NCBI RefSeq assembly: GCF_000372745.1
Contig: NZ_KB889585.1
Coordinates: forward strand, 1 to 64,000
From: Embleya scabrispora DSM 41855
GTDB taxonomy: Bacteria > Actinomycetota > Actinomycetes > Streptomycetales > Streptomycetaceae
Direction of reading: 5' to 3'
Length of the DNA: 64,000 nt
Each line of letters begins with the position of its first letter. The stretch's first letter is position 1. The notes below the pieces were generated by a model that saw nothing but the letters and a program-made list of their open reading frames with translations, had not been told where the DNA came from and ran no database searches. The position numbers and the translations under genes are program-made. Below, piece by piece: positions 43,518 to 55,451 of this stretch.

Positions 43518-43586
43518 ATGATCGAATGGACCGAATGGCGCCATCGCCGCACCGGCACGATGGCGACCGGATCGAATCGAGGTTAG
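43518..43586 (+). CDS. Possible 22-codon ORF upstream of alaX
   Basis: An ATG at 43518 with AGGAGG seven bases upstream opens a 22-codon frame beginning MIEWTEWRHRRTG, ending eight bases before the alaX start. The ribosome site is stronger than that of alaX itself, so it may be a leader peptide translationally coupled to it. The length is too short to judge codon usage. Confidence 0.3.
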   Translation: MIEWTEWRHRRTGTMATGSNRG

Positions 43587-43593
43587 GACGCAC

Positions 43594-44472
43594 ATGGCAC
43601 TCCCCACGACCTCCACCGAGGTGACCTTCCCGGTCGGCGCGATCACCGGCGCCGCGCCGATCCTGGCCGCGCCCGTGCTGCCGGACGGGCGGACCGCCCT
43701 GGTGGTCGCCAGGACGCCGTTCCACCCGCTGGACCACACGTGGCCGGACCAGCCCGCCGACACCGGGGTGATCCGGGTGGCGGGCGTGGAGTCGGTCGTG
43801 TCGGACTGCGTGACCGGCGCGGTCGGGCCGGACGGCGAGTTCGCGGTCGGCGAGGCGATCCCGGTCCGGCGCGGTGACGAGGACTGGTCCTGGCTCGTCC
43901 TGCACGTCCTGGACCGGGCGCCGGGCGATCCGGGCGACCTGGTCGGGGCGAATGCCGAGTTGGCCGTGGACGCCGAGCGTCGGGCCGCGCTCAGCGCCGC
44001 GCACACCTCGTGCCACCTGTTGGCGTTCGCGCTCAACGCGGTGCTCGCGCCGCGCTGGCGCAAGGAGGTGCGTACCGACAGTCTCGGCCGCCCCGACTTC
44101 GACAACCTGGCGATCACCTCGTCCCGGATGGACGAGGGCGGCAGTCGCGACGACTACCGGATCGGTAAGTCGCTGCGCAAGAAGGGCTTCACCGCGGACG
44201 GCCTGGCCGAGGACCTGCCCGGCATCCGCGACGAGGTCGAGGCGCTGCTCACCCAGTGGCTGAAAACCGATGCCGAGGTACGCGTCGAGGTGCCCGGCCC
44301 GGCGCTCACCGCCCGTCGGGTGTGGCACTGCGGCCTGCCGGACGGAGACGCACACATCCCGTGCGGCGGTTCGCACCTGGGCCGGCTCGGCGATCTGCGC
44401 GCCCTGGCGGTCGAACTGACCATGGACGAGGACGGCGCGCTCGTCGCGCTGACCCGCCCCGAACGCGCCTGA
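43594..44472 (+). CDS. AlaX-like alanyl-tRNA editing protein
   Basis: A 292-residue trans-editing hydrolase related to the editing domain of AlaRS, which removes serine or glycine mischarged on tRNA-Ala. The metal-binding residues are present: HTSCH (H137, H141) and, near the C-terminus, C257 and H261 in PCGGSHLGRLGD. The N-terminal beta-barrel (about 1-110) matches the AlaX-M/L layout rather than the short AlaX-S form. The ATG at 43594 has no strong ribosome site and may be coupled to the 22-codon ORF in front. Confidence 0.85.
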   Translation: MALPTTSTEVTFPVGAITGAAPILAAPVLPDGRTALVVARTPFHPLDHTWPDQPADTGVIRVAGVESVVSDCVTGAVGPDGEFAVGEAIPVRRGDEDWSWLVLHVLDRAPGDPGDLVGANAELAVDAERRAALSAAHTSCHLLAFALNAVLAPRWRKEVRTDSLGRPDFDNLAITSSRMDEGGSRDDYRIGKSLRKKGFTADGLAEDLPGIRDEVEALLTQWLKTDAEVRVEVPGPALTARRVWHCGLPDGDAHIPCGGSHLGRLGDLRALAVELTMDEDGALVALTRPERA

Positions 44473-44619
44473 CAGCCGGCCGAGGACATCGGCATCGCAC
44501 CGGCGGGAACCGGTCCCACGATGCGGACGTTACCTTCGGAAGGAACTCTCTTTGCCTAACCATGACCTGGTCGGGTGACTTCCGATGTCCGCCATCACCC
44601 GTTCCGGGAGGCTCGCGCC

Positions 44620-45342
44620 GTGAACACCATCGCCATGGGTCCATCGTTCCTGGACCCCGACAAGCTGATCTCCACGTTCGGCCTGATCGGCATCCTGGTG
44701 ATCGTCTTCGCCGAGTCGGGGCTGCTGATCGGCTTCTTCCTGCCGGGCGACTCGCTGCTGTTCACCACCGGCCTGCTGGTCTCCGACGGCAAGTACATCT
44801 CGCAACCGCTGTGGCTGGTATGCCTGTTGTTGTGGACCGCGGCGGTGCTGGGCGACCAGGTCGGCTTCCTGTTCGGCCGCAAGGTGGGGCCGTCCCTGTT
44901 CAACCGGCCCGACTCGCGGTTCTTCAAGCGCGAGAACGTGGACAAGGCGCACGAGTTCTTCGAGAAGTACGGCCCGCGCTCGATCGTGCTGGCCAGGTTC
45001 GTGCCGATCGTGCGCACCTTCACGCCGATCGTCGCGGGCGTTGCCCGGATGAGGTACCGCACGTTCGTGGTCTACAACGTGGTCGGCGGGTTCCTGTGGG
45101 CGTGCGGGGTCACCCTGCTCGGCCATTCGCTGGGCCAGGTGCGATTCGTCCGGGACAACATCGAGTTCATCCTGGTCGCGATCGTGCTGATCTCGGTGAT
45201 CCCGGTCGCGATCGAAGTCCTGCGCGCCCGCTCGGCGTCGCGCAAGCGGGCCGCGCGGGAGGGGGCGGAGTCGGTCCCGGGGCGGGGTCGGCACCGCGCG
45301 AGCGACGACCGGCCGGACGCGGAACCGGGTCACCGGCGCTGA
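44620..45342 (+). CDS. DedA-family membrane protein
   Basis: A 240-residue DedA/VTT-type protein from GTG 44620 (GGGAGG upstream). Motifs include FAESGLLIGFFLPGDSLLF with the conserved acidic residue, and ARFVPIVRTFTPIVAGVARM with the F/RxxP..R signature needed for function in E. coli YqjA/YghB. Several re-entrant and transmembrane helices are apparent, with a basic C-terminal tail. DedA proteins are flippases or support proton-motive-force homeostasis. The gap to the next gene is 40 bp. Confidence 0.88.
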   Translation: MNTIAMGPSFLDPDKLISTFGLIGILVIVFAESGLLIGFFLPGDSLLFTTGLLVSDGKYISQPLWLVCLLLWTAAVLGDQVGFLFGRKVGPSLFNRPDSRFFKRENVDKAHEFFEKYGPRSIVLARFVPIVRTFTPIVAGVARMRYRTFVVYNVVGGFLWACGVTLLGHSLGQVRFVRDNIEFILVAIVLISVIPVAIEVLRARSASRKRAAREGAESVPGRGRHRASDDRPDAEPGHRR

Positions 45343-45369
45343 GCCGTACGAGTTGGTGCCGGCCGCCAA

Positions 45370-45375
45370 TAGAGT
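45370..45375 (+). promoter_or_regulatory. Candidate -10 for leaderless propeller-protein gene
   Basis: TAGAGT sits seven bases before ATG 45383 and no Shine-Dalgarno is seen. No convincing -35 is visible at 17-18 bp. Confidence 0.4.
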
Positions 45376-45382
45376 GCACGCC

Positions 45383-46321
45383 ATGCGCGCTCAACTTCTG
45401 GCCCGGGCAAACCTGCCGTCCCTGTGGAGTCTCGATCGCATTCCCGGTGCGGCGGCCTGGCTCGCGCACGGCGTGGACGGTTCGCTCGTCGTGCTCGACG
45501 ACTCGCTGAGCACCGTGCGCGAGGCGCGACTGCCCGAGGACTGGAGGGGCGGCCACTCGGTCACCGCCGACCTCGGGCACTTCGTCGTCTCGGCACCCGA
45601 TCGCGTCGTGGTACTGGATGCGGAGGGGCGCGAGGTGTGGGACCACCCGCACACGCCGTGGGAGTTCGAGGAGGCCGGCTCCTGTGCGGTCACCTCCGCC
45701 GGGATCTGGGCGGTGGTGCGCACCGCCGAGGGCGACCGGTGTGTGCTGCTGGACGGCGCGGACGGCACCCCGCTGGCGGCGTGGCCGTTGCACCCGGCCA
45801 CCGTCGGCTCCGAACTGATTCCGCATCCCGACGGCGTGCACGTGGGCCTGGCCGCCTCGCACGCCGACGATGCCTACCGGGCCTTCGTGCTCGGCACGGA
45901 CGCCCCGGACCGGGTCGCCGAGGTGCCGCCGGGGGAGAGCCGGGTGCTCACCGACATCCACGGCTCCGGTCGGATGATGCTGACCACGCCGATCGAGGCC
46001 GGTCCGCTCGCGCTGGTGCGCTACCCGGACGGCGCGGTGATAGCGGCCCGGCCGGGGGAGCAGGTCTTCCCGGACCCGGACGAAGTGTTCGACATCTACG
46101 CCGGCTTCGTGCGCCGCGACCTGGTGCTCGCGGCCTCCTCGGGCGAGCGCCACGTGCTGTTCTCGGTGCCGGACCTGCGGGCGATCGCCGAGGTCGAGTA
46201 CCCCGAGGACGCGCCGCGCGAATGGCTCGTGGTGCGCGCCGACGGCGTCTGGCTGACCGCCGACTCGGAGTCGGGCACGGTGTGCATGTGGTCCCTGGAA
46301 CAGCCCGCGGCAACCGGCTGA
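45383..46321 (+). CDS. Beta-propeller-like cytoplasmic protein
   Basis: A 312-residue protein from ATG 45383. It has no signal peptide or membrane segment and shows repeated strands of about 40-50 residues ending in patterns such as VVLDAEGREVWDHPH and RCVLLDGADGTPLAAWPL. These resemble WD40/PQQ-like propeller blades. It may be a scaffold or sensor. I recognise no enzyme motif. Only 40 bp separates it from dedA, but it probably has its own start site. Confidence 0.6.
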   Translation: MRAQLLARANLPSLWSLDRIPGAAAWLAHGVDGSLVVLDDSLSTVREARLPEDWRGGHSVTADLGHFVVSAPDRVVVLDAEGREVWDHPHTPWEFEEAGSCAVTSAGIWAVVRTAEGDRCVLLDGADGTPLAAWPLHPATVGSELIPHPDGVHVGLAASHADDAYRAFVLGTDAPDRVAEVPPGESRVLTDIHGSGRMMLTTPIEAGPLALVRYPDGAVIAARPGEQVFPDPDEVFDIYAGFVRRDLVLAASSGERHVLFSVPDLRAIAEVEYPEDAPREWLVVRADGVWLTADSESGTVCMWSLEQPAATG

Positions 46322-46538
46322 CCCGAGCACCGGGTCCGATCGGGCGCCCGGGTCGCCGTGGCCGACGAAGGGCGCGGGTGCGCACCGATGTTCGAGGCGA
46401 CTTGCGAGAAATGAGCCCATTGGCGGGAATTGTGTCGCTCCTGGTGCGCTTATGAACACCGGTCGTTAGCGTGAGGAGACCTGCCCGGAACCGGAACCTC
46501 CGGTTCCCCTCGGTGTCCGCCGCTTGGAGGGAGACCGC

Positions 46539-47816
46539 ATGCCTCGACCGTTCATCCGCGCCGCAGTTCCTGTCGGACTCGCCGCCGTCCTCGTCTTCAC
46601 GATCACCCCCGGAGCCCGTGCCGACGACCCCTCCGGCCCCGCCCACCCCGGGGCCGACCGGGTTCACCGGGCACAGGACGCGGTCGACGGCAAGGTCTTC
46701 GACATCGATCGCATCGAAGCCGAACTCGACCACGAGGCACGCGATCTCGAGCGGCTCGACATCCGCGCCGGTATCGCCGTCGAGGCATACAACGGGGCCG
46801 TGGTGCTCGGGCGGCAGGCTCGGGACCGGGCCGTCCTCGCCGACGGATACCTGCGCACGGCGGACGCCCAGCTGGCCCGCGCCCGAGACGAACTCGGCCG
46901 ACTCGCCGCGCAGACCTACCGGATGGGCGGCGGCGCCCGACTCGGCACCTTCCAGGCGGTCCTGGGCACCGACTCGCCCGCCGAACTGGTCTCCCGGGTG
47001 GAGAGCACGCGCCGGATCTCGCAGGCCGGCGACGACACCCTGCGCCGCGGCACCACCGCCGTCCGGGACGCGGCAGCCGCCAAGGCCGAGGCCGAACACG
47101 CCGCGGAGACGGCCACCCGCGCGACCGAGGCGGTCCGCGCGGCCAAGGACCGGGTCGAAGCCGAACTCGCCGAGCAGCAGCGCCGAGTCGGCGAGATCGC
47201 CGCCCGGCGCACCGCGCTGCTCACCGAACTGGCCACGCTGAAGCGGACGTCGGTCGACCTGGAGACCCGGCGTCGGGACGGCCTGGTGGCCGAGGCCCGG
47301 TGGCACGCCGAGGACGAGGCCCGTGCCCGGGCCGAGGCCGACGCGACCCGCGAGGCCCGCGAGCGGGACGCGGGCGAAACCGCGAAGACGAGCGGGCCGG
47401 CCAAGCCCGCCAAGGGCGCCGACCCGGTGGCCGCGACCCGACCCGACACGCCCGGCGCGGCCGCCGCGATCGCGTACGCCAAGGCGCAACTGGGCAAGCC
47501 CTACGTCTGGGGCGGCGAGGGCCCACGCGGCTACGACTGCTCGGGCCTGGTCATGCAGGCGTGGCGCAAGGCGGGCGTGAACATGACCCACTTCGCCGCC
47601 ACGCAGTACTTCGAGAGCACTCCCGTGTCGTACCGGAACCTGCGCCCGGGCGACCTGATCTTCTGGACCGAGACCAAGAGCGCCTCCGACATCCACCACG
47701 TCGCGATGTACCTGGGCGCCGGCCGGATGATCCACGCACCGCGCACCGGCGACGTGATCAAGATCAGCAACATGTTCTACATGGGCACCCCGGACTACTA
47801 CGCCCGGCCGTCCTGA
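46539..47816 (+). CDS. Secreted NlpC/P60 peptidoglycan endopeptidase with coiled coil
   Basis: A 425-residue exported hydrolase. The ATG at 46539 has GGAGGGAG upstream. The signal peptide ends near ARA-DD. Residues 40-290 form an Arg/Glu/Ala-rich coiled coil (including LERLDIRAGIAVEAYNGAV). The C-terminal NlpC/P60 domain has catalytic Cys334 in YDCSGLVMQAW and histidine in DIHHVAMYLGAG. These enzymes cleave gamma-D-Glu-meso-Dap bonds in peptidoglycan; the coiled coil is an RipA/CwlO-type autoregulatory arm. The 217-bp upstream gap has TAGCGT at 46467 as a weak -10. Confidence 0.9.
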   Translation: MPRPFIRAAVPVGLAAVLVFTITPGARADDPSGPAHPGADRVHRAQDAVDGKVFDIDRIEAELDHEARDLERLDIRAGIAVEAYNGAVVLGRQARDRAVLADGYLRTADAQLARARDELGRLAAQTYRMGGGARLGTFQAVLGTDSPAELVSRVESTRRISQAGDDTLRRGTTAVRDAAAAKAEAEHAAETATRATEAVRAAKDRVEAELAEQQRRVGEIAARRTALLTELATLKRTSVDLETRRRDGLVAEARWHAEDEARARAEADATREARERDAGETAKTSGPAKPAKGADPVAATRPDTPGAAAAIAYAKAQLGKPYVWGGEGPRGYDCSGLVMQAWRKAGVNMTHFAATQYFESTPVSYRNLRPGDLIFWTETKSASDIHHVAMYLGAGRMIHAPRTGDVIKISNMFYMGTPDYYARPS

Positions 47817-47856
47817 CCGTGCCCACGACCGTTCGACCGCCCGACCGCCACGACGA

Positions 47857-47912
47857 CGAACGCCGGTCGCCGGCAGTCACCTTGGTGGGTGCCTGCCGAC
47901 GACCGGCGTTCG
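47857..47912. terminator. Strong bidirectional terminator between NlpC and ppa
   Basis: A 13-bp perfect stem (CGAACGCCGGTCG at 47857-47869 with CGACCGGCGTTCG at 47900-47912) extends inward with CGGCAG/CTGCCG. It lies between two convergent genes. Confidence 0.75.
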
Positions 47913-47929
47913 TACGAGGGGCTATCGGG

Positions 47930-48421
47930 TCAGTGGTGACCCTGCTCGGTGAGCCGCTTGCGCGATGCCTCGACCTCGGCCTCGGCCTCGTCGCGGCCGA
48001 CCCAGTTGGCGCCCTCGACCGACTTGCCCGGCTCCAGGTCCTTGTAGACCTCGAAGAAGTGCTGGATCTCCAGCCGGTCGAACTCCGAGACGTGGTGGAT
48101 GTCACGCAGGTGCTCCACGCGCGGGTCCGTGGCCGGCACGCACAGGACCTTGTCGTCGCCGCCGGCCTCGTCCGTCATCCGGAACATGCCGATCGCGCGG
48201 CACCGGACCTGGACGCCCGGGAAGGTCGGCTCGTCCAGCAGCACCAGCGCGTCCAGCGGGTCACCGTCCTCACCGAGGGTGTCCTCGATGAAGCCGTAGT
48301 CCGCCGGGTAGCGCGTCGACGTGAACAACATCCGGTCGAGCCGGATGCGGCCCGTCTCGTGGTCCACCTCGTACTTGTTGCGCGATCCCCGGGGGATCTC
48401 GATGGTGACGTCGAACTCCAA
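47930..48421 (-). CDS. ppa: Soluble inorganic pyrophosphatase
   Basis: A 163-residue family I pyrophosphatase hydrolysing PPi to phosphate. Conserved active-site segments are [11 protein letters not shown], then [22 protein letters not shown] with the DxDPxD metal site, and [10 protein letters not shown] near the C-terminus. The start is TTG (complement 48419-48421) with GGAGGAGCC directly before it, giving [12 protein letters not shown], as in homologues; translation would be initiated at TTG. It is divergent from dacB, with a 151-bp gap between them. Confidence 0.93.
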   Translation of the reverse strand: MEFDVTIEIPRGSRNKYEVDHETGRIRLDRMLFTSTRYPADYGFIEDTLGEDGDPLDALVLLDEPTFPGVQVRCRAIGMFRMTDEAGGDDKVLCVPATDPRVEHLRDIHHVSEFDRLEIQHFFEVYKDLEPGKSVEGANWVGRDEAEAEVEASRKRLTEQGHH

Positions 48422-48572
48422 GGCTCCTCCATAGTGCTGCGCCGGGACCGTTGCCGGGACCGTTAGGGTCGTTCTGTCCGCGAGGCCGAACCCGGCACAG
48501 GTCCCGGACAGAACCTGATCTGATCTCAGTGTCTCGCATGGCCGGTGGTCCGGCGGAAGGGGATGGTCTCGC

Positions 48573-49976
48573 GTGGCCGGCACAAGGAGCAAAGCGATCG
48601 CCGCAGTTGTGGCGGCGATCGCGCTGGCCGTGCTCACCACACTCGTGCACGGGTCGTGGAAGGGCGAGCGCTCGGCCGCCCGAGCGGACGAGAAGACCAA
48701 GCGGGTCGCGAGCGCGCAGCCGGTGCTCGCGCCGGTCTCCGGGGATCCGGCCGGGACGATCCCGACCGAGGCCGGCATCCGGGCCGCGCTGGATCCGCTG
48801 ACCAAGGCCACCGCGCTCGGCGCTCCGCCCGCGGTCGCCGTGGTCGACGCGCTGACCGGGAAGGCGCTGTACGGCGCCAACCAGGAGCGGGCGGCCACCC
48901 CCGCGTCCACCACGAAGATCACCACGGCGGTGGCCGCGCTCACCTCCCCGGGGCCCAACCACCGGATCGCGACCCGCGTGGTGCCGGGCGCGACGCCGGG
49001 CACCATCGTGCTGGTCGGCGGCGGGGACCCGACGCTGACCGCGCTCGACGGCAAGCAGTACGGCAGCGCCTACCGGGCCGCCCGGCTGTCGGACCTGGCC
49101 GCGGCCACCGCGACCGCGCTCAAGGCGAGCGGAACCACGCAGGTCAAGCTGCAGTACGACACCACCTTGTACACCGGCCCCGCCCTGCACGCGATCGGCA
49201 TCAACGAGAACATCGCCCCGGTGGTGTCGCTGATGGTCGACGAGGGCCGGGTGGACCCGACGGTGGTGGGCAAGGAGAGCAACCGGGTGCAGTCCCCGGG
49301 CATCGACGCCGCGAGGAAGTTCGCGGCGGCGCTGAAGACTTCGGGCATCACCGTCGACGGCACGCCGGCCCCGGGCACCGCGCCCGCCGGCGGCGCGCCC
49401 GAACTCGCCTCGGTCCAGTCGCCGCCGATGTCCGCGATGGTCGAGCAGATGTTGACGGTCAGCGACAACGACCTGGCCGAGGCCCTGTTGCGGCAGGTCG
49501 CGATCGCCAACGGACAACCCGCGAGCTTCCAGGGCGGCACCGTCGCGGCGCGCAAGGTCCTGGAGGGCCTGGGCGTGACCTACGGGACGTCCAACCTCAA
49601 GGACGGCAGCGGCCTGGACAAGGAGAACCGGCTCACCCCGCAGACGCTCGTGCAAACCCTCGCGGTGGCCGCGTCCGAGCCGCACCCCGAACTGCGCTGG
49701 GCCCTCACCGGCCTGCCGATCGCGGGCTTCACCGGCACCCTGACCGACCGGTACGGCCCCAACAGCGGCTCCGCCGACGCGGCCGGCGTGGTCCGGGCCA
49801 AGACCGGCTCGTTGACCGGGGTCAGTACGCTGGCCGGCCTGGTCCGCGATCGGGACGGCCGACTGCTCGCGTTCGCGATACTGGCCGACAAGTTCACCGG
49901 CGACCCCGACCCGGCCCGCGCGGCGATCGACCGGATGGCCGCCGCGTTGGCCGACTGCGGCTGCACCACCGGCTGA
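48573..49976 (+). CDS. dacB: D-alanyl-D-alanine carboxypeptidase (PBP4/S13 family)
   Basis: A 467-residue penicillin-binding protein. The GTG at 48573 opens a signal anchor ([19 protein letters not shown]). The active-site set is complete: STTK with Ser112, SDN at 297 and KTG at 410. The S13 family removes the terminal D-Ala of peptidoglycan pentapeptides and may cleave crosslinks. It has the usual insert domains of S13 proteins. The same place next to ppa and the zinc protein is conserved in Streptomyces (from memory). Confidence 0.9.
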   Translation: MAGTRSKAIAAVVAAIALAVLTTLVHGSWKGERSAARADEKTKRVASAQPVLAPVSGDPAGTIPTEAGIRAALDPLTKATALGAPPAVAVVDALTGKALYGANQERAATPASTTKITTAVAALTSPGPNHRIATRVVPGATPGTIVLVGGGDPTLTALDGKQYGSAYRAARLSDLAAATATALKASGTTQVKLQYDTTLYTGPALHAIGINENIAPVVSLMVDEGRVDPTVVGKESNRVQSPGIDAARKFAAALKTSGITVDGTPAPGTAPAGGAPELASVQSPPMSAMVEQMLTVSDNDLAEALLRQVAIANGQPASFQGGTVAARKVLEGLGVTYGTSNLKDGSGLDKENRLTPQTLVQTLAVAASEPHPELRWALTGLPIAGFTGTLTDRYGPNSGSADAAGVVRAKTGSLTGVSTLAGLVRDRDGRLLAFAILADKFTGDPDPARAAIDRMAAALADCGCTTG

Positions 49977-50128
49977 CGGGGACGGCCGACCGGGGGCCGG
50001 GCGCATCACCTCGACCCCGACATCCGACCGCGCACCGGCCCTCCCGTTCGCCCGCAAAATCCGGTCCCGATGAAGTCGCGGGCCCCGGTTCCTCTTTCGA
50101 GGGCGCGCCGAGCACGTACCGTGGCCGT

Positions 50129-51277
50129 ATGACGAGCGGCAACGGTGCGGACATGATCGATTGGGACCTGGCCGTGGCGACGGCGAACCGGCTCGTGCGG
50201 CCGGGACCCGACGTCGGACGGGACGAGGCGCGGGCGGTCGTGGCGGAGCTGCGCGCGCACGCCAAGACGTCCGAGGGACACGTCCGGGCGTTCACCGGAC
50301 TCGATTCGGGCGACAACGACACCCCGGTCCTGGTGGTGGACCGGCCGGGCTGGGCCCGGGCCAACGTGCAGGGTTTCCGGCACGTGCTGCGACCGCTCCT
50401 GGACAAGGTCGAACAGCGCCGCGACAGCATGCCGGGCGGCATCGCGCTGGGCACCGTGGGCGGCAAGGTGACCGGCCTGGAACTGGGCACCCTGCTCGCG
50501 TTCCTGTCCTCGCGCGTGCTCGGCCAGTACGAGACCTTCGCACCGCAGAGCCCCGGCGCGAGCGGACACGGCCCCGGGCGCCTGCTCCTGGTCGCCCCGA
50601 ACATCGTCCAGGTCGAGCGCGAGCTCGGCGTGGACCCGCACGACTTCCGGTTGTGGGTGTGCCTGCACGAGGAGACCCACCGGACCCAGTTCACCGCCGT
50701 GCCGTGGTTGCGCGACCACCTGGAGCAGGAGATCCACGGCTTCCTCGGGCAGACCGAGGTCGACCCCTCCGCGGTGCTCGGCCGGCTGCGCGAGGCGGTC
50801 TCCACGTTCGCGGGCGCACGCCGCGGCGGCACCGACGGGGACGGCGAGGGCAGCTCGCTGGTCGAACTCGTCCAGACACCCGAGCAGCGCGAGATCCTGG
50901 GCCGGATCACCGCGGTGATGTCGCTCCTGGAGGGACACGCCGACTTCGTGATGGACGGGGTCGGACCGCAGGTCATCCCGACCGTGACGGAGATCCGGGA
51001 GAAGTTCGCCGAGCGGCGCGCCCAGGGCAGCGGGCGGTTCGACCAGGCGCTGCGCAAGTTGCTCGGCATGGACGCGAAGCTGCGCCAGTACCGCGACGGC
51101 GAGCGGTTCGTGCGCGAGGTGGTCGCCCGGGTCGGCATGGACGGTTTCAACCGGGTGTGGACCTCGCCGAACACGTTGCCCACCAAGGCCGAGGTGGCCG
51201 AGCCGGGCATGTGGGTGGATCGGGTGCACGGCAGGACCGGCGCCGCGCCGGGCGAGGGCCCCACCGACCCCGCCTGA
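50129..51277 (+). CDS. Zinc metalloprotease-like protein (DUF2342, F420-biosynthesis associated)
   Basis: A 382-residue protein with an HExxH site in CLHEETHRTQF (H180-H184) and a later glutamate-bearing helix (SLLEGHADFVMD). This matches the DUF2342 family annotated as zinc-dependent metalloprotease or coenzyme F420 biosynthesis-associated protein. A start at ATG 50129 follows TACCGT by six bases, so a leaderless message is possible. It lies between dacB and tilS as in related genomes. Protease activity is inferred from the motif only. Confidence 0.82.
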   Translation: MTSGNGADMIDWDLAVATANRLVRPGPDVGRDEARAVVAELRAHAKTSEGHVRAFTGLDSGDNDTPVLVVDRPGWARANVQGFRHVLRPLLDKVEQRRDSMPGGIALGTVGGKVTGLELGTLLAFLSSRVLGQYETFAPQSPGASGHGPGRLLLVAPNIVQVERELGVDPHDFRLWVCLHEETHRTQFTAVPWLRDHLEQEIHGFLGQTEVDPSAVLGRLREAVSTFAGARRGGTDGDGEGSSLVELVQTPEQREILGRITAVMSLLEGHADFVMDGVGPQVIPTVTEIREKFAERRAQGSGRFDQALRKLLGMDAKLRQYRDGERFVREVVARVGMDGFNRVWTSPNTLPTKAEVAEPGMWVDRVHGRTGAAPGEGPTDPA

Positions 51278-51493
51278 GTCGACGCACGACACCCGACGCG
51301 GCGCCTCCGCGCGCCGCGGCGGGCCGGCGTCGGCGCGCCCGCCCCCTCATCCGGGCGACATCCGGTGGTGTCTGCGGCCCGGGGCGCTTCGGGTGACGTA
51401 GCGTGGGCGAACCAATTCTCTTCGGCATTTCTCGCGAGGCCGCGACCTCCGCGAACCGGCCGAACCGGACGTGCAAGGAGGTGTCGTCGAGCC

Positions 51494-52474
51494 ATGGGAC
51501 CCCATCCCGCCGTGGCCGCCACCAGGCTGGCCGTCCGCAAAACCCTGCGCGAGCTGCAACCGGGTGTCCTCGTCCTGGTGGCCTGCAGTGGTGGCGCGGA
51601 CTCGTTGGCGCTCGCAGCGGCCACCGCGTTCGAGGCCCCCCGCGCGGGTCTGCGCGCCGGAGCCATCACCGTCGACCACGGCCTCCAGGCGGGTTCCACC
51701 CGCCGCGCCGTGGACCTGGTCGCCCGGCTGCGCGAGCTGGGCCTGGGCCCGGTCGAGGCGCTCGGCGTCACCGTCGGCACCCGGGGCGGCCCCGAGGCCG
51801 CCGCGCGGCTGGCCCGATACAACGCCCTGGACACCGCCGCCAAGACGCACGGCGCCGCGCTCGTGCTGCTCGGGCACACCCTGGAGGACCAGGCCGAGAC
51901 CGTGCTGCTCGGGCTCGCCCGCGGCTCCGGCGCCCGCTCGCTCGCCGGCATGCCGCCGCTGACCGGCCACTACCAGCGCCCGTTCCTGGAGCTGGGTCGA
52001 GACATCACCCGGCAGGCGTGCGTCGCCCAGGACCTGCTGCCCTGGGAGGACCCGCACAACGCCGACCCCGCCTACACCCGGGCGCGGGTGCGCCACGAGG
52101 TGCTCCCGGTGCTGGAGAAGGCGCTCGGCCCCGGGGTGTCCGAGGCGCTGGCCCGCACCGCGCGCCTGTTCCGCGACGATGCCGAGGCGCTCGACCAGTG
52201 GGCCGACCGCGCCCAGGCGGACGTCACGCACGACGACGGCGAGCTCGAGGTCGCCGGGCTGGCCGAGTTGCCCGCCGCGGTCCGCCGCCGGGTGTTGCGC
52301 CGGACGGCGGTCGGCGCGGGCAGCCCCTCCGGTGCCCTGTTCGCCCGGCACGTGGAGGCGGTGGAGAAGCTGGTCATCTCCTGGCACGGCCAGGGGCCCA
52401 TCCACCTGCCCGGGGGCGTCGAGATACGCAGGCGGTGTGGCAGGCTTCTCTTTCACCGGCCGGCTCAATCCTGA
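51494..52474 (+). CDS. tilS: tRNA(Ile)-lysidine synthase
   Basis: A 326-residue N-type ATP pyrophosphatase that converts C34 of tRNA-Ile(CAT) to lysidine. The PP-loop SGGADSLAL is at about 32-40. [15 protein letters not shown] and [24 protein letters not shown] are further family motifs. ATG 51494 is supported by AAGGAGGT ten bases upstream. The C-terminal substrate domain is shorter than in E. coli, as usual for actinomycetes. hpt follows after 43 bp. Confidence 0.92.
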   Translation: MGPHPAVAATRLAVRKTLRELQPGVLVLVACSGGADSLALAAATAFEAPRAGLRAGAITVDHGLQAGSTRRAVDLVARLRELGLGPVEALGVTVGTRGGPEAAARLARYNALDTAAKTHGAALVLLGHTLEDQAETVLLGLARGSGARSLAGMPPLTGHYQRPFLELGRDITRQACVAQDLLPWEDPHNADPAYTRARVRHEVLPVLEKALGPGVSEALARTARLFRDDAEALDQWADRAQADVTHDDGELEVAGLAELPAAVRRRVLRRTAVGAGSPSGALFARHVEAVEKLVISWHGQGPIHLPGGVEIRRRCGRLLFHRPAQS

Positions 52475-52517
52475 CCGGTGACCGCGGGGCTCAGTCGAAA
52501 ACTTCGTAGTAAGGCAT

Positions 52518-53087
52518 GTGGTGGACGAGAAGGACATGGGCGCCGACCTCGCAAGGGTCCTCGTCACGCAGGAGGAGATCGAGGCGAAGCTCGTCGAGCT
52601 CGCCGAACGGATCGACGAGGACTACCGAGGCCAGGACCTGCTGCTCGTCGGCGTACTCAAGGGCGCCGTCATGGTCATGGCCGACCTCGCCCGAGCCGTG
52701 CACTCGCCGGTCAAGATGGACTGGATGGCGGTGTCCTCCTACGGCTCCGGCACCAAGTCCTCGGGCGTCGTGCGCATCCTCAAGGACCTCGACGCGGACA
52801 TCGCCGGTCGGCACGTCCTGGTCGTCGAGGACATCATCGACTCGGGTCTGACCCTGTCGTGGATGCTCGCCAACCTCACCTCGCGAGGTCCCGCCTCGCT
52901 CGAGGTGTGCGCGTTCTTCCGCAAGCCGGAGGCCGCCAAGGTCGACATCCCGGTCAAGTACGTGGGCTTCGACATCCCGAACGAGTTCGTGGTGGGCTAC
53001 GGCCTCGACTACGCCGAGCGCTACCGCAACCTGCCGTTCGTGGGCACTTTGGCCGAGCATGTATACGGTGGTTCGAAGCCGACCTGA
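52518..53087 (+). CDS. hpt: Hypoxanthine phosphoribosyltransferase
   Basis: A 189-residue purine-salvage enzyme transferring phosphoribosyl groups from PRPP to hypoxanthine or guanine. The PRPP-binding motif is [14 protein letters not shown], with [24 protein letters not shown] and [19 protein letters not shown] as further family segments. GTG 52518 gives VVDEKDMG, matching the length of Streptomyces homologues; ATG 52536 is a shorter alternative. The gene order tilS-hpt-ftsH is widespread in bacteria. Confidence 0.93.
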   Translation: MVDEKDMGADLARVLVTQEEIEAKLVELAERIDEDYRGQDLLLVGVLKGAVMVMADLARAVHSPVKMDWMAVSSYGSGTKSSGVVRILKDLDADIAGRHVLVVEDIIDSGLTLSWMLANLTSRGPASLEVCAFFRKPEAAKVDIPVKYVGFDIPNEFVVGYGLDYAERYRNLPFVGTLAEHVYGGSKPT

Positions 53088-53394
53088 CCCGCTCGGGCGC
53101 ATGGATCAGGGCTTCGGGTTTGCGCGATCGACAACCTGTAACAGCATCCGGGAACAAGGGGAACGTTTCCCCTCGTTGGAGGGTGCGTCGGGGGTCGATT
53201 CACGAAGGCGCGCAATGTGAGTGAACGCGCGGCGCGTTGACGTGCGGACGCCCGGTGTACCGTCTAACGCAGTGACATCCGATCAGCACGGGCGACCGTG
53301 CCGGGCGATACCGGACAGGCAACGTACCCGGGGGCCATAAGGCGCCCGGGTCAAAAGTCGGCAGGAGGGACGGGGCGTCTGCTGCCCCGCATCG
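53088..53394. other. Intergenic region upstream of ftsH
   Basis: This 307-bp gap contains a small hairpin (GGGGAAACG-like inverted repeat, 53158-53172) after hpt. It also holds TTGACG (53237-53242) with TACCGT 15 bp downstream (53258-53263), a possible but tightly spaced promoter for ftsH. A weakly defined TAAC stretch follows at 53265. No gene is recognised. Confidence 0.4.
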
Positions 53395-55449
<2,055 letters not shown>

Positions 55450-55451
55450 AC

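Noticed and set aside
46322-46538. A cyclic-di-AMP (ydaO) riboswitch before the NlpC/P60 gene
   Set aside because: The region is short and lacks the conserved sequence blocks of that riboswitch.
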